Assembly (NCBI RefSeq): GCF_000685155.1
Contig: NZ_JMIY01000003.1
Location: 69,047 to 105,246 of the forward strand
Direction: 5' to 3'
From: Candidatus Methanoperedens nitratireducens
Lineage (GTDB): Archaea > Halobacteriota > Methanosarcinia > Methanosarcinales > Methanoperedenaceae
Length of the DNA: 36,200 bases
Shown here: positions 13,450 through 22,542 of the stretch, in pieces
Layout of the letters: each line of letters begins with the position of its first letter
Position numbering within the stretch: the stretch's first letter is position 1
Notes under the pieces: model-generated
Told to the model about the DNA's origin: nothing
The model's input: only the letters and a program-made list of their open reading frames with translations
Databases searched by the model: none
Made by a program: the position numbers and the translations under genes

Positions 13450-15906
13450 ATGCGTAATAAAAAAAAGATCCTTATCATACTTCTGATCTCTTCAATCTCT
13501 TTATTTTCTTCAGGGGCAAGAGCCGATGCTCCAGTACTGGAACCCATAGGCAATAAGACCGTGAACGAAGGAGAACTCCTGGAGTTCACCATCAATGCTA
13601 CAGGTGAGAACCTGACGTATTCTGCAGGCAATTTACCAGCAGGGGCAAGCTTTGACCCTGATACTCATGTTTTTACCTGGACGTCGGATTTTACCCAGGC
13701 TGGGACATACCGGGTTAATTTTACGGTATCTGATCCTGGTGATCTTGTGGACAGCGAGGATATTACCATTACTGTAAATAATGTGAACCGTGCTCCCTCA
13801 TCTCCAGCAAGAATAGCTCCTGTAAACTGGCAGAATCTATCGGATGGAAACATCAGGCTTACCTGGAAGAACAGTACTGATGCAGATGGAGATAATCTTA
13901 CCTACGACTGGCAGTTAAGCAATCAGGCAGGTTTTCCCAATATTCTCAGATCTGGAAATACTGCTGATCTCTTCTCAGATCTATCTTTATCTCCAGGCAC
14001 ATATTACTGGAGGGTGAGGGCTAACGATTCCCTGGCCCTATCGAACTGGAGTAATCGATCAAAAACACCTGATTTCCAGATAGTATCAGCCCCGAATATA
14101 GATAACGTTAAGGCATTCATAATAACTAACAGCACCATAAAGGTAGAGTGGACGACAGACCAAAGCTATAGCTCAAACAGGGTACTGTACGGCTATCATC
14201 CGGACCTGGAGGATGGTAACTGGAGTTCCTGGAATAATAATACTGATAATCCCGCTATCGTAATAGATGGGTTAACAGGTCAGTCAATATATTATCAGGT
14301 GTTCAGCTTCAACGCCAGCAACTCCTCGGCGTATAGCAATTCCAGTATTAGTAATATCTTTTACCCTCTTGAGCTTGATATAAGATTCATTGAGCCGACT
14401 ATGATAGATGATGCTGGAACGTGGGTTGAGACGTGGGTTGATGCCAGGGTTGGCCACACAGGAAAATTCATAGGGTATAGCAGTACCTTTAAGAATATGG
14501 GTGCGGACTCGCTGGTTCTTACAGTGACAGAGATCTATAATAATAGATCCCACTATGATCAATCTTTTAAAGTAACTTTATCAAAAAATGAGTCTAAGTT
14601 CTGCCAGGATAACGTCACAGGATGCAGATTAGCATTTTACATAGAGCCTGATGGAGTCAATTATATACAGAGTAAAGAGGGATTTTTCAATCTCACCCTT
14701 AAAATAGACGTTACAGGCAAGAGTGGTTCATGGGCATTTAACTACACCAATATCACTACAATCTCGCTTCCAGTACTTCCCATTTTCAGAATAAAACAGG
14801 CCAGCGGAGGTGCAGCGGTAGTTATTGAGGGGCGTACAACATCCATTATCTATACCCTTGAAGCCAACAGTACTGTCAATCTGACAAATGTTTCAATCTA
14901 TGATCCTATATACTCACTGGTCTCGGGAAGAGAGAGCTATTTTATTGAGAAACTTGAGGCAAATAAACCTCAGAGCATAAGCTATACCTATCCTGTTACG
15001 ATACATGACTTATCTAAATTTAAGTGTGAAGAGACCGAAAGAGGGTACCCATGTATTATAAATATAGCAAACTTCTCAGGCACAACCGAATCCGGGGATA
15101 TGATTTATGATACTGATTACGTGAAGATCTGTGCGAATAAGTGCTACGAAGGCACTGTTCCCAGTAATGAAGGTAGCGGCTCAAGCGCAAGAGGAGGTAG
15201 CAGCAGCGGTGGAATACCGCCCAGTGAGGACTTCAATAACATGGAGCGAAGAGAGGTAAGGGAGATGGATATACTTGCCAGATCATTATCAGCTTATGTC
15301 TTCCGTAGTGCTGATCCTGTTATGGTGGTGAGTTTTGAGAGCAGCATGAGCGAGAACGAAGTGCAGGTCGCTGTTGAGGTGCTTAAGAACAGGTCGAAAA
15401 ACATAGGGGTTGATGCTCCGGGCAAATTGTATAAATACTTCAATATCTTCGCCGGCATGGGCGGCTTTAGCAGGAAGATAAGCAATGGAGTTGTGGTTTA
15501 TCGTATCAACAACACCTGGCTTGAGGAGAATGACCTCGATCCTAAGGATATAGGCCTGTATAAATGGGAGGGGAAATGGGTGAAAAAGAATACTGAGATT
15601 GTTGAGAGCAAGCAAGACCATACCTATTATGCCAGCCTGGTCGGGAACTTCAGCAGTTTTGCCATAGCAGGGGTTAAAAAACAAGAGGTAGCCTCTGGAT
15701 CTCCACAAAATATCTCCATGCCTTCAGATGAATCGGCAAATAACACAAGCCAGATGTCAGTAGATTTAAATCTCTCAAGTGTTGAGCCGCCTGGTAATGC
15801 TTTAAAGCTGCCTGCGGCTTTTATCTTAATTATTGGAATTATTGTTGCGATTATTTATCTTAAAATGAACCATAATAAATCAAATGAGAATGGAGGGAGA
15901 AAATGA
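13450..15906 (+). CDS. Multidomain surface protein with PGF-pre-PGF domain (module B)
   Basis: An 818-residue protein: signal peptide (~1-25); putative Ig domain of the He_PIG/cadherin type (~28-112, LEPIGNKTVNEGELLEFTIN); two FN3-like domains (~115-300); a beta-rich stalk (~303-570) shared with the module A protein; a short Gly/Ser linker; a PGF-pre-PGF domain (~598-745) that is largely identical in residues to module A; and a membrane helix (FILIIGIIVAIIYL) ending in a basic Asn/Lys tail. It differs from the module A protein in its N-terminal domains and lacks the Thr/Pro repeats, which indicates domain swapping on a conserved anchor. There is no PGF-CTERM motif. Its stop overlaps the next gene by 4 bp (ATGA), so they are co-translated. 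Confidence 0.8.
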   Translation: MRNKKKILIILLISSISLFSSGARADAPVLEPIGNKTVNEGELLEFTINATGENLTYSAGNLPAGASFDPDTHVFTWTSDFTQAGTYRVNFTVSDPGDLVDSEDITITVNNVNRAPSSPARIAPVNWQNLSDGNIRLTWKNSTDADGDNLTYDWQLSNQAGFPNILRSGNTADLFSDLSLSPGTYYWRVRANDSLALSNWSNRSKTPDFQIVSAPNIDNVKAFIITNSTIKVEWTTDQSYSSNRVLYGYHPDLEDGNWSSWNNNTDNPAIVIDGLTGQSIYYQVFSFNASNSSAYSNSSISNIFYPLELDIRFIEPTMIDDAGTWVETWVDARVGHTGKFIGYSSTFKNMGADSLVLTVTEIYNNRSHYDQSFKVTLSKNESKFCQDNVTGCRLAFYIEPDGVNYIQSKEGFFNLTLKIDVTGKSGSWAFNYTNITTISLPVLPIFRIKQASGGAAVVIEGRTTSIIYTLEANSTVNLTNVSIYDPIYSLVSGRESYFIEKLEANKPQSISYTYPVTIHDLSKFKCEETERGYPCIINIANFSGTTESGDMIYDTDYVKICANKCYEGTVPSNEGSGSSARGGSSSGGIPPSEDFNNMERREVREMDILARSLSAYVFRSADPVMVVSFESSMSENEVQVAVEVLKNRSKNIGVDAPGKLYKYFNIFAGMGGFSRKISNGVVVYRINNTWLEENDLDPKDIGLYKWEGKWVKKNTEIVESKQDHTYYASLVGNFSSFAIAGVKKQEVASGSPQNISMPSDESANNTSQMSVDLNLSSVEPPGNALKLPAAFILIIGIIVAIIYLKMNHNKSNENGGRK

Positions 15907-16601
15907 GATTATTTTCAGTAATAATTGTAATAATCCTGCTGACTCAGGTCGGGGCTGCCAGAGAAAATTCCCTCTGGACAAGCCCTGAAGATTTTCTGTA
16001 TCCTTTAAAGATATGGATGGAAAAGTTCAGCCTGAATTTTGTGTTTAACCAGACAGAGAAAGCCCAGAGGATGCTTGATATGGCAGAGAAACGGCTAAAT
16101 GAGGCCGAAAAAGTAGAGAACAACTCAAGAGCCTTTGAGAGGGCTATGGAAGAATACACCGGTCATCTGGAAGACCTTGAGGATATTATAGAAAAGGATG
16201 TTCATAATAACACTGAGAATATTCGGGCCAGTATAAAGGAAAAAATAGAGGAACATAAAAACAGAACAAAGGCATTAAAAAGTACGGGAAAGATCAGCAT
16301 AGTTCAGCAGAGCATTATTGAGGCGAGCAGTTCCTCAGGCGGGAGCAGGGTTAAAGTTAGCATTGTTAACGGGGATGTCTCTATGCATACTGAAGGCGGC
16401 AATGCGACAGTTACAAGAGATGGGAGCAATGTGACCGTTGTTTCTGTGACCAATAATTCAAGACAGATGGTAGTTGTCAGATCCTCTCAGAATTCATCCT
16501 CAGTGGTGCAATCGAGTTCAGTGGTACAATCGAGTTCCTCGGAAGATGAGTCTGAACTGGATGATGATCCTGAAGATTTGGAGTCTGAAGTGATGATTTA
16601 G
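15903..16601 (+). CDS. DUF5667-type exported protein
   Basis: A 232-residue protein with an N-terminal signal (MRLFSVIIVIILLTQVGAA). A helical DUF5667-like region (~25-110) follows, with the family hallmarks: SPEDFLYPLKIWMEKFSLNF, then KAQRMLDMAEKRLNEAEKV. The C-terminal part is beta-like with many Asn/Ser (VKVSIVNGDVSMHTEGGNAT), a Ser-rich stretch with repeated SSSVVQ, and an acidic end. ATG 15903 overlaps the previous stop. This gene has no counterpart in module A. DUF5667 proteins accompany other secreted genes; no biochemical role is known to me. Confidence 0.7.
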   Translation: MRLFSVIIVIILLTQVGAARENSLWTSPEDFLYPLKIWMEKFSLNFVFNQTEKAQRMLDMAEKRLNEAEKVENNSRAFERAMEEYTGHLEDLEDIIEKDVHNNTENIRASIKEKIEEHKNRTKALKSTGKISIVQQSIIEASSSSGGSRVKVSIVNGDVSMHTEGGNATVTRDGSNVTVVSVTNNSRQMVVVRSSQNSSSVVQSSSVVQSSSSEDESELDDDPEDLESEVMI

Positions 16602-16631
16602 AGAACTGATGATCTCAAAAACCATCACTTC
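16587..16631. terminator. Bidirectional terminator hairpin between convergent genes
   Basis: GAAGTGATG (16587-16595) pairs perfectly with CATCACTTC (16623-16631). An inner GAGA/TCTC stem (16601-16604 with 16613-16616) is also present. It overlaps the ends of the DUF5667 gene and of DHQ synthase II, which converge here. Confidence 0.55.
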
Positions 16632-17758
16632 TCTATTATCGTCTCCTCGATCTTGATCCCGAAATGCCTGGCTGATGCATCAAAATACACCAGCACTTCA
16701 TCGCCTTCCTTGAGTTCGGTCACAGGCATGGGCTTTCCGTTATTTCCCACAAGTTTTATGGTCTCTGCGTTCTGCAGCAATGTCTTGATAACGGCTCCTT
16801 CTACCTCAGCCTCCACAAGCATCAGTGGACGGCGCTCGATCTTGACCCTTCCGATAACTGCAGGCCGAGTCTCTCCCTCTGAGTTGATTATCAGGACCTC
16901 ATCGCCAGAGACAAGCTCAGAGAGGTAGCGCGTCTTCTCCCCGATCCTGATATAAGCATGAACTGCCCCTGCATTCACCCTGAACGGGCGTGCGGCCACA
17001 TACGGGCTTTCCTCTGATTCTGAATGCACAAGGAACAACCCATTGCTCTGTGAGCCTATCAGCATCCCTTCCCCGGGAATCATCAAGGATGCTGTATCAA
17101 CGCATACCCTGTCTCCCATGCCAACAGACTTTACTTTTATCACCCTGGCTTTTATTAGTGGTATCCTTTCCATTCCCGATCTATCCCTGATGGATATAAC
17201 GTTCTTTATCTCTGAGAGATTGTCGGTATCAAGAAGCACACCATCTGAGCCATGCTCCAGTGTCTCAAGTGCAAGTTTCGCTTCCTCTGAGTCCTGAACG
17301 CCTGCTATAATCTCAACATCGAGCTGCTGGAGACCTGCTATCAGGTTCTCAAGCGGAATTACTTTCCAGTCAGTGCCTACAGTGATCAGGTAATCGCATG
17401 TTTTGCCAAGCTCAAGTGCAAACTGCTCGTATCTCTTATTCCTGATGATAACATACCCTGCAACAGTCTTACCCTCTCTTGATAGACGTATTGCCTCTGA
17501 TATATCAAGGGAATCTGCAAAATCCTCTGGTAGCTCTCTTGTTCCATCCCCTTCACTGCCGCACCCAACCACTATGATATCAGCTTCATCACCCGGTGCA
17601 GCAACCCTGATATTGCCAAGCTCTCTTGCTCCTGGAATATCCTCTGTATTCAAAAGAATGCAGTCAGCGCCTGATTCAAGTCCGGTTGTGATGCGAGGCT
17701 TATTCTCTTCCCAGGTTATGCCGTCTGCCTTTATCCAGACGGTTTTATCTTTTTTCAC
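16625..17758 (-). CDS. 3-dehydroquinate synthase II (AroB')
   Basis: A 377-residue archaeal-type enzyme. It oxidatively deaminates and cyclises 2-amino-3,7-dideoxy-D-threo-hept-6-ulosonate to 3-dehydroquinate with NAD+, feeding the shikimate pathway where the DAHP route is absent. Family features: N-terminal [36 protein letters not shown] in the middle, and the C-terminal half with [19 protein letters not shown] and [13 protein letters not shown]. Length is normal. ATG 17758 overlaps the upstream gene's stop by 4 bp (ATGA), so the two genes form a translationally coupled pair catalysing consecutive steps. Cytosolic. Confidence 0.93.
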   Translation of the reverse strand: MKKDKTVWIKADGITWEENKPRITTGLESGADCILLNTEDIPGARELGNIRVAAPGDEADIIVVGCGSEGDGTRELPEDFADSLDISEAIRLSREGKTVAGYVIIRNKRYEQFALELGKTCDYLITVGTDWKVIPLENLIAGLQQLDVEIIAGVQDSEEAKLALETLEHGSDGVLLDTDNLSEIKNVISIRDRSGMERIPLIKARVIKVKSVGMGDRVCVDTASLMIPGEGMLIGSQSNGLFLVHSESEESPYVAARPFRVNAGAVHAYIRIGEKTRYLSELVSGDEVLIINSEGETRPAVIGRVKIERRPLMLVEAEVEGAVIKTLLQNAETIKLVGNNGKPMPVTELKEGDEVLVYFDASARHFGIKIEETIIEK

Positions 17759-18552
17759 CGAAGCGCCTCCATTGCCTCAGCCACGCTCATACCTCTGTGG
17801 ACTATGAGTGTCAGGGCGCGCGTCATGGCAGTGGGATTATCATGCTGGAATACATTCCTTCCGATCGCCACACCCCGGCCTCCGGCATCAACTGCAGCGC
17901 GAACCATTGAGAGAAATTCCTCATCTGTACTGGTCTTCGGTCCGCCTGCCATCACCACAGGCACAGGACAGCCCTCTACAACTGCCCTGAACGAGTCGAT
18001 ATCGCCTGTGAAGTTGGTCTTTATGATATCTGCGCCCAGCTCTGCACCTACGCGCGCAACATGGGCGACAAGCTGTGGGTCGTTCGAGTTTTTGATATCC
18101 TTCCCGCGCGGGTACATCATCGCAATCAGTGGCATTCCCCAGTCATCGCACTGCTCTGCTGTAGAGCCCAGTTTTTTCAATTGAGCAGCTTCGGTTTCAG
18201 AGCCGATATTGATATGCACGCTCACAGCATCTGCCCCCATCTTTATAGCTTCTTCTACTGTGCAGACCTGTACTTTATCGTTGGGATCAGGCCCAAGTGA
18301 AGTGGATGCGCTCATGTGTATGATAAGCCCGATATCACGCCCATACCCGCGATGACCGTGTTTTGCCATACCCTTTTGCATAAGAACTGCATTAGCTCCA
18401 CCCTCTGCCACCCGGTTCACCATATCTGTAAGATCGACAATACCTCTTATAGGCCCCATGGATATTCCGTGATCTACAGGGATTATAACCATGTTCCTGC
18501 TCACCCTGTCCATTATCCGTTCAAGTCGTATTTTTTTACCAAGTTCTGACAA
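17755..18552 (-). CDS. 2-amino-3,7-dideoxy-D-threo-hept-6-ulosonate synthase (AroA')
   Basis: A 265-residue class I aldolase-family (DhnA-type) enzyme, the first archaeal step to aromatic amino acids from 6-deoxy-5-ketofructose 1-phosphate and aspartate semialdehyde. Seen: [15 protein letters not shown] (residues ~23-37), [10 protein letters not shown], the probable Schiff-base Lys in IIKTNFTGD, then [11 protein letters not shown] and [16 protein letters not shown] of the phosphate-binding end. ATG 18552 is preceded by the ribosome binding site AGGTGATT. It is followed by AroB' in a 4-bp overlap. Paralogous DhnA aldolases exist, but the AroB' coupling decides the assignment. Confidence 0.92.
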   Translation of the reverse strand: MSELGKKIRLERIMDRVSRNMVIIPVDHGISMGPIRGIVDLTDMVNRVAEGGANAVLMQKGMAKHGHRGYGRDIGLIIHMSASTSLGPDPNDKVQVCTVEEAIKMGADAVSVHINIGSETEAAQLKKLGSTAEQCDDWGMPLIAMMYPRGKDIKNSNDPQLVAHVARVGAELGADIIKTNFTGDIDSFRAVVEGCPVPVVMAGGPKTSTDEEFLSMVRAAVDAGGRGVAIGRNVFQHDNPTAMTRALTLIVHRGMSVAEAMEALR

Positions 18553-18584
18553 TCAAATCACCTTAGCTATTAACCATGTTAGTC

Positions 18585-18621
18585 TGTAACACAGTTACAC
18601 AGCAATCTCGATATATATAAT
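18585..18621 (-). promoter_or_regulatory. Promoter and palindromic operator of the aro operon
   Basis: On the reverse strand a TATA box (TTATATATATCG, about 18610-18621) lies about 60 bp before the AroA' start. Between them, where transcription should begin, is the perfect inverted repeat TGTAAC-ACA-GTTACA (18585-18599). The position suits a repressor site. Confidence 0.5.
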
Positions 18622-18665
18622 TAACGCATACCAGGCAAATAAAAACAAGATTATAAATTACCATA

Positions 18666-19034
18666 TCAAATGAGTTTCTTGACTTTTTCTGCAGCTTTTT
18701 TGATCTCATTCAGGATCAAACCGATATAGCCTTCTCTCCCTACCAGTACCACGATTAATGCATGCTGACCTGCAGCGTATGTTATGAGATGCTTGTCCTC
18801 AGTTTCGACTATAATGGATCTTGGTATCTGCTCACTAAGTCTTCTTGTTGTTGATTCAGCCGAAAGATATAGGGTTGCTGTTAATGCTGCAAAAGCTTCG
18901 CTATTAAGTCTGCCATCAGTCTCTTTAGAGACCATAAGCAATCCCTGTCTTGAAACAATTGCAGAAAGTTCAATACCGCCAATTGCATCCAGGCCATCAA
19001 GGATCTTCTCAAGGGATCTTGAAATTGTTTCCAT
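18666..19034 (-). CDS. Roadblock/LC7 domain protein
   Basis: A 122-residue single-domain protein of the Roadblock/LC7 (MglB-like) fold. It has an N-terminal helix (ISRSLEKILDGLDAI), a strand GIELSAIVSRQGLLMVS, a helix with FAALTATLYLSAESTTRRL, a central strand RSIIVETEDKHLITYAAG, and a C-terminal helix rich in Lys. Family members regulate small GTPases or cell polarity in bacteria and act as scaffolds; the archaeal partner is unknown. ATG 19034 lies 11 bp after the PAN stop on the same strand, so it is probably co-transcribed with PAN. Confidence 0.8.
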   Translation of the reverse strand: METISRSLEKILDGLDAIGGIELSAIVSRQGLLMVSKETDGRLNSEAFAALTATLYLSAESTTRRLSEQIPRSIIVETEDKHLITYAAGQHALIVVLVGREGYIGLILNEIKKAAEKVKKLI

Positions 19035-19045
19035 TCCTTGCCAGA

Positions 19046-20284
19046 TCAGACGAACATGCCTTCAGGAAGAGGATTTTGTTTTTCTGCAGGAGCTTTTAAT
19101 TTTTTAATCGCGCTGAGAAAATCATCCATTCCAATACTGTAGCGTTCTTCCCTTACAGCGAACATCCCAGCCTCCATGACAATCGCCCTGAGATCAGAGC
19201 CATTCGATCCTTCTGTAAGCGATGCGAGTTTATCAATATCAACATCATCTGAGAGCTTCATTTTTCTGGAATGGATCTTAAAAATAATTGCACGTGCTTC
19301 TGTATCCGGCATCGGGATCGGGATGAACCTATCAAACCGTCCTGGTCGCAGAAGAGCAGGATCAAGGATATCAGGCCTGTTTGTTGCTGCGATGATTCTG
19401 ACATTCCCGCGGGCATTAAAGCCATCCATCTCAGAGAGGAGTTGCATCAGTGTGCGCTGGACTTCCCTGTCTCCCGATGTTGCGGTATCAAGACGTTTTG
19501 CCCCGATGGAATCGATCTCGTCAATAAATATAATACTTGGGGCTTTTTCTTTTGCCATTTTGAATAGATCCCGGACAAGCCTGGCTCCCTCACCGATATA
19601 TTTCTGGACAAGCTCAGAACCTACTATCCTTATGAATGTGGCTTTTGTCTGGCTTGCCACGGCTTTGGCCAGTAGTGTCTTCCCTGTTCCTGGTGCACCA
19701 TACATTAATACACCTTTTGGCGGCTCTATTCCAATGCGCTCAAAGATCTCTGGCCTGGTAAGCGGCATCTCCACAGTCTCACGCACCTCACGGATCTGTT
19801 CATCCAGACCTCCAATATCTGAATATGATACATCGGGTGATTCTATAACCTCCATGCCATTCACAAAAGGATCACGTGATGAAGGCAGGATACCTGTTAC
19901 TGCAAGAGTCTGATAATTTAAAGAGACCCGCATCCCGGGTACTATTTCTGAGCTGTTTATAAGCTGGGATGCTCCTACTACAAACTGGGGACCAGTGCTG
20001 CTTCTGATGATGACTTTACCGTTCTCAAGTACATCCACGACATTCCCCACGATCATTGGCGGTGTTTTTAGCCGCTCAAGTTCACTTTTTAACTGTCTTA
20101 GCTCCCTCTCGTATTTGAGTTTCTGGTTCTCGGTAAAACGTCTCTCTAATTCGATCTTATTAGCCTGCTCCTTCAGAACATTGTTCCTCTCTTCAAGTAT
20201 CTTGATTCTATCCATTAAATAGCGAGAAAAATCGTCACTTCCTATTCCGATCTGGCTTTCCCTATTCTCCTGAGTTTCAGACAT
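19046..20284 (-). CDS. pan: Proteasome-activating nucleotidase PAN
   Basis: A 412-residue AAA+ unfoldase that feeds substrates to the 20S proteasome. It has an N-terminal coiled coil (~20-75, [20 protein letters not shown]), an OB domain (~75-150), Walker A GAPGTGKT (~195-202), aromatic pore loop KYIGEG, Walker [12 protein letters not shown], the second region of homology ([20 protein letters not shown]), and a helical lid. It ends in MFV, an HbYX-like tail with Phe in place of Tyr. ATG 20284. A TATA-like element (TATATACC on the reverse strand, 20314-20321) lies about 30 bp upstream, which suggests a nearly leaderless transcript. Divergent from aMBF1. Confidence 0.95.
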   Translation of the reverse strand: MSETQENRESQIGIGSDDFSRYLMDRIKILEERNNVLKEQANKIELERRFTENQKLKYERELRQLKSELERLKTPPMIVGNVVDVLENGKVIIRSSTGPQFVVGASQLINSSEIVPGMRVSLNYQTLAVTGILPSSRDPFVNGMEVIESPDVSYSDIGGLDEQIREVRETVEMPLTRPEIFERIGIEPPKGVLMYGAPGTGKTLLAKAVASQTKATFIRIVGSELVQKYIGEGARLVRDLFKMAKEKAPSIIFIDEIDSIGAKRLDTATSGDREVQRTLMQLLSEMDGFNARGNVRIIAATNRPDILDPALLRPGRFDRFIPIPMPDTEARAIIFKIHSRKMKLSDDVDIDKLASLTEGSNGSDLRAIVMEAGMFAVREERYSIGMDDFLSAIKKLKAPAEKQNPLPEGMFV

Positions 20285-20297
20285 TTACTATCGAATG

Positions 20298-20321
20298 ATA
20301 TTTAAGCGTGTACGGTATATA
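20298..20321. promoter_or_regulatory. Back-to-back promoters for PAN and aMBF1
   Basis: ATATTTAAG (20298-20306) sits ~31 bp before ATG 20337 on the plus strand, and GGTATATA (20314-20321, TATATACC on the reverse strand) sits ~30 bp before the PAN start. Both imply very short leaders, and the two promoters overlap within the 52-bp divergent gap. Confidence 0.45.
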
Positions 20322-20336
20322 GAGTTTTCGTCAAAG

Positions 20337-20822
20337 ATGCAATGCGAAATATGCGGAAGCGATATAAAAGGAAGCCCGATACGAGTAACCGTAGAGGGAA
20401 CTGTACTGGATGTATGCGGAAAATGCGCACGCTATGGAAAATCATCGGATAAGTGGACTCCTGTATCCAGAAAGATCTCACCCACTGAGAAGGTAGTTAT
20501 TACCCGCAGGCCAAGAAGAGATGTTTTTGATAAGATCCAGGATGAGATTATCCCTGATTATGCCCAGATCATCAAAAAAACAAGGGAATCACATGGATTG
20601 ACCATTGAAGAGCTTGCCTCCAGGATTATGGAGAAATCCACCCTTCTGAGAAAGATCGAGCGTGAAGAACTTATACCTGAAGATGCAATAAGGAAAAAAC
20701 TTGAGATAGCCTTAAATATAAAATTGACCGAGAGAGTTTCATCTCAGGACCAGCGTGGAGGCGGGTTCATCAGGGGAACTACACTCGGGGATGTGGCTAT
20801 TATAAAGAAGAAGGCAAAATAA
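20337..20822 (+). CDS. Archaeal multiprotein bridging factor aMBF1
   Basis: A 161-residue protein of the TIGR00270 family. It has an N-terminal zinc ribbon (CEICGSDI...CGKCARYG), a basic linker, then a Cro/C1-type helix-turn-helix (~75-130, IIKKTRESHGLTIEELASRI, EKSTLLRKIEREELIPEDA). It ends in the typical TLGDVAIIKKK. The family links to the ribosome and transcription machinery in archaea. ATG 20337 is chosen over ATG 20295 because the zinc ribbon starts at residue 2 and the TATA element lies between the two candidates. Confidence 0.9.
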   Translation: MQCEICGSDIKGSPIRVTVEGTVLDVCGKCARYGKSSDKWTPVSRKISPTEKVVITRRPRRDVFDKIQDEIIPDYAQIIKKTRESHGLTIEELASRIMEKSTLLRKIEREELIPEDAIRKKLEIALNIKLTERVSSQDQRGGGFIRGTTLGDVAIIKKKAK

Positions 20823-20860
20823 TCTATACACGATTAGTTTCAGAAGAACAACGTAGTTAG

Positions 20861-21042
20861 CTTTATGTAATATGAAAGGCATTTGGGGGGAAGGGTTGAA
20901 TCATCCCTTTATGATTCTACAATAGCCGTAGCAAGCAGATGCTTGTGGCGCATGGATTGAAATAATTCGAACGTAGAAAAGCCTATCTTAAACGTATACC
21001 AGGCAGTACTGCGTGAGTCAGACCTGATAGGTCTTACGGAGG
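20861..21042 (+). promoter_or_regulatory. Structured 5' leader of the L18e operon
   Basis: A TATA-like CTTTATGTAA (20861-20870) predicts a start near 20890, leaving a leader of about 160 nt. It holds hairpins AAGGG/CCCTT (20891-20909) and CAAGC-AGAT-GCTTG (20932-20945). A perfect 6-bp hairpin AGACCT-GAT-AGGTCT (21020-21034) lies 4 nt before the ribosome binding site GGAGGA. CCTATC at 20982-20987 can instead pair with GATAGG at 21026-21031, disrupting the last hairpin. No gene or tRNA is seen in this gap. Confidence 0.45.
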
Positions 21043-21048
21043 AACAGA

Positions 21049-21411
21049 ATGAAACATAATTATAAAACAAATCCACAAACATTATACCTGATATCAAATC
21101 TTAAAAAGCAATCGCGAGAGAAGGGAGTCCCTATATGGCGTGATATCGCTCTCAGGCTTGAGCGCCCTTCCAGGAACCGTCCAGAGGTCAATCTCAGCAG
21201 GATAAACAGGTACACCAAAGATAGCGATCTAATACTCGTTCCTGGAAAAGTCCTGGGGGCAGGTGAGCTGAACCACCAGATAACAGTAGCAGCAGTGAGT
21301 TTCAGTGAAAACGCAAGGAACAAGATAGCAGCAGTAGGCGGTACATGCCTTACTATCGAAGAGCTCATGAACACGAATCCACAGGGCTCTGGTGTAAGGA
21401 TAATGGGGTGA
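21049..21411 (+). CDS. rpl18e: 50S ribosomal protein L18e
   Basis: A 120-residue archaeal/eukaryotic-type large-subunit protein. Hallmarks are [24 protein letters not shown], the [11 protein letters not shown] loop and C-terminal [11 protein letters not shown] 21049 follows GGAGGAACAGA. It opens the conserved cluster L18e-L13-S9-rpoN. The upstream part of the usual archaeal operon (S13, S4, S11, rpoD) is absent here, so this gene has its own leader. The L13 start lies 4 bp after its stop. Confidence 0.95.
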   Translation: MKHNYKTNPQTLYLISNLKKQSREKGVPIWRDIALRLERPSRNRPEVNLSRINRYTKDSDLILVPGKVLGAGELNHQITVAAVSFSENARNKIAAVGGTCLTIEELMNTNPQGSGVRIMG

Positions 21412-21415
21412 GATC

Positions 21416-21835
21416 ATGACAGTAATTGACGCAAGTAATCTTATTCTGGGAAGAATGGCCAGTATAATCGCACAGCGGTTATTAAATGGTGAAGAGATTA
21501 AAATCATTAATGCAGAGAGAGCGATCATCTCAGGCAGAAAGGATACAACATTTGGGCGATACAGAAAATACGCCAACAGAGGCTCACGGGAATTCGGTCC
21601 TCATTTCCCAAGGCGTCCTGACCAGATCATCTCAAGAACCGTAAGGGGTATGATCCCCCATAAGAAGATGAGTGGAAGAGAAGCATATAATAGGTTGAGA
21701 GTATATATAGGAGTGCCGCCTGAATTGAGTAAAGAGCAGGCCAGTACATTAGAGGATGCAAGTATCACACGCTTGAGCACAAGTAATTACACTGTGCTTG
21801 GTGATTTGAGCAAGAAATTAGGATCAAAATTTTAG
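21416..21835 (+). CDS. rpl13: 50S ribosomal protein L13
   Basis: A 139-residue protein with the L13 signature: VIDASNLILGRMASIIAQRL at the N-terminus and RTVRGMIPHKKMSGREAYNR centrally, followed by RVYIGVP. ATG 21416 is preceded by GGGGTGAGATC, overlapping the L18e stop. It lies in the ribosomal/RNA polymerase operon, 9 bp before S9. Confidence 0.95.
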   Translation: MTVIDASNLILGRMASIIAQRLLNGEEIKIINAERAIISGRKDTTFGRYRKYANRGSREFGPHFPRRPDQIISRTVRGMIPHKKMSGREAYNRLRVYIGVPPELSKEQASTLEDASITRLSTSNYTVLGDLSKKLGSKF

Positions 21836-21844
21836 GAGTCATAC

Positions 21845-22243
21845 ATGAAAATCGTTAACTCATCAGGAAAAAGAAAAACTGCGATCGCCCGTGCAACCCT
21901 GAGAGAAGGGAAAGGGCGGATAAGGGTTAATCAGAAACCCATTGAGATCATAGAACCTGAGCTGATTCGTCTTAAGATGTCAGAGCCTCTTGAATTCGCA
22001 AACAGCGTAATTCCAACTGTGGACATCGATATCAATGTTCACGGAGGCGGTATCTTTGGACAGGCCGGCGCAGTTCGCACTGCTATAGCCCGGGGTCTTG
22101 TAGAATGGACAAATGATACTGCGCTCAGAGATGCAATGGCACAGTATGACAGAAGTTTACTTGTAAATGACACCCGCTATAAACTGCCCAAGAAGTTCGG
22201 CGGCCGGGGTGCCAGAAAGAGAAGACAGAAATCATACAGGTGA
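21845..22243 (+). CDS. rps9: 30S ribosomal protein S9
   Basis: A 132-residue protein. N-terminal [21 protein letters not shown], central [21 protein letters not shown], and C-terminal [12 protein letters not shown], whose tail reaches the ribosomal P site in the family. ATG 21845 after AGGAGTC. Three bases separate it from rpoN. Confidence 0.96.
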   Translation: MKIVNSSGKRKTAIARATLREGKGRIRVNQKPIEIIEPELIRLKMSEPLEFANSVIPTVDIDINVHGGGIFGQAGAVRTAIARGLVEWTNDTALRDAMAQYDRSLLVNDTRYKLPKKFGGRGARKRRQKSYR

Positions 22244-22246
22244 AAC

Positions 22247-22432
22247 ATGATACCGGTACGATGCTTTACCTGTGGAAAAGTCATCTCCAGTGTATGGGAT
22301 GAGTACAAAAAACGAACCCAGACCGAAGAACCAGGCAAAGTACTCGATGATCTTGGAATAGAACGATATTGCTGCAGGCGAATGCTGCTGACTCATGTTG
22401 AGCTGGTGGATTTGCTGGCGCCATATCAGTGA
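22247..22432 (+). CDS. rpoN: DNA-directed RNA polymerase subunit N
   Basis: A 61-residue archaeal RNA polymerase subunit (Rpb10 homologue). It has the zinc-binding [11 protein letters not shown] at the N-terminus, the paired Cys in [15 protein letters not shown], and a short C-terminal tail. Length is typical. ATG 22247. It overlaps no neighbour and is followed after 3 bp by a tRNA gene. Confidence 0.96.
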   Translation: MIPVRCFTCGKVISSVWDEYKKRTQTEEPGKVLDDLGIERYCCRRMLLTHVELVDLLAPYQ

Positions 22433-22435
22433 GGA

Positions 22436-22510
22436 GGGGTTGTAGGGTAGCCTGGTCCATCCTATGGCGTTCGGGACGCCGTGACCTGAGTTCAAATCTC
22501 AGCAACCCCA
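22436..22510 (+). tRNA. tRNA-Pro (CGG)
   Basis: A 75-nt cloverleaf. Acceptor GGGGTTG pairs with CAACCCC, with discriminator A. The D-arm is GGGT...ATCC. The anticodon stem TGGCG/CGCCG holds loop TTCGGGA, anticodon CGG. The T-arm is CTGAG-TTCAAAT-CTCAG. CCA is not encoded and there is no intron. It lies directly between rpoN and rpoK. Confidence 0.92.
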
Positions 22511-22542
22511 TACCCTGGGACACGGCATGGAACATGAACCAC

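Noticed and set aside
20823-21048. A tRNA or small protein gene in the gap before L18e
   Set aside because: Hairpins are present but no cloverleaf fits, and no frame with a credible start was found.
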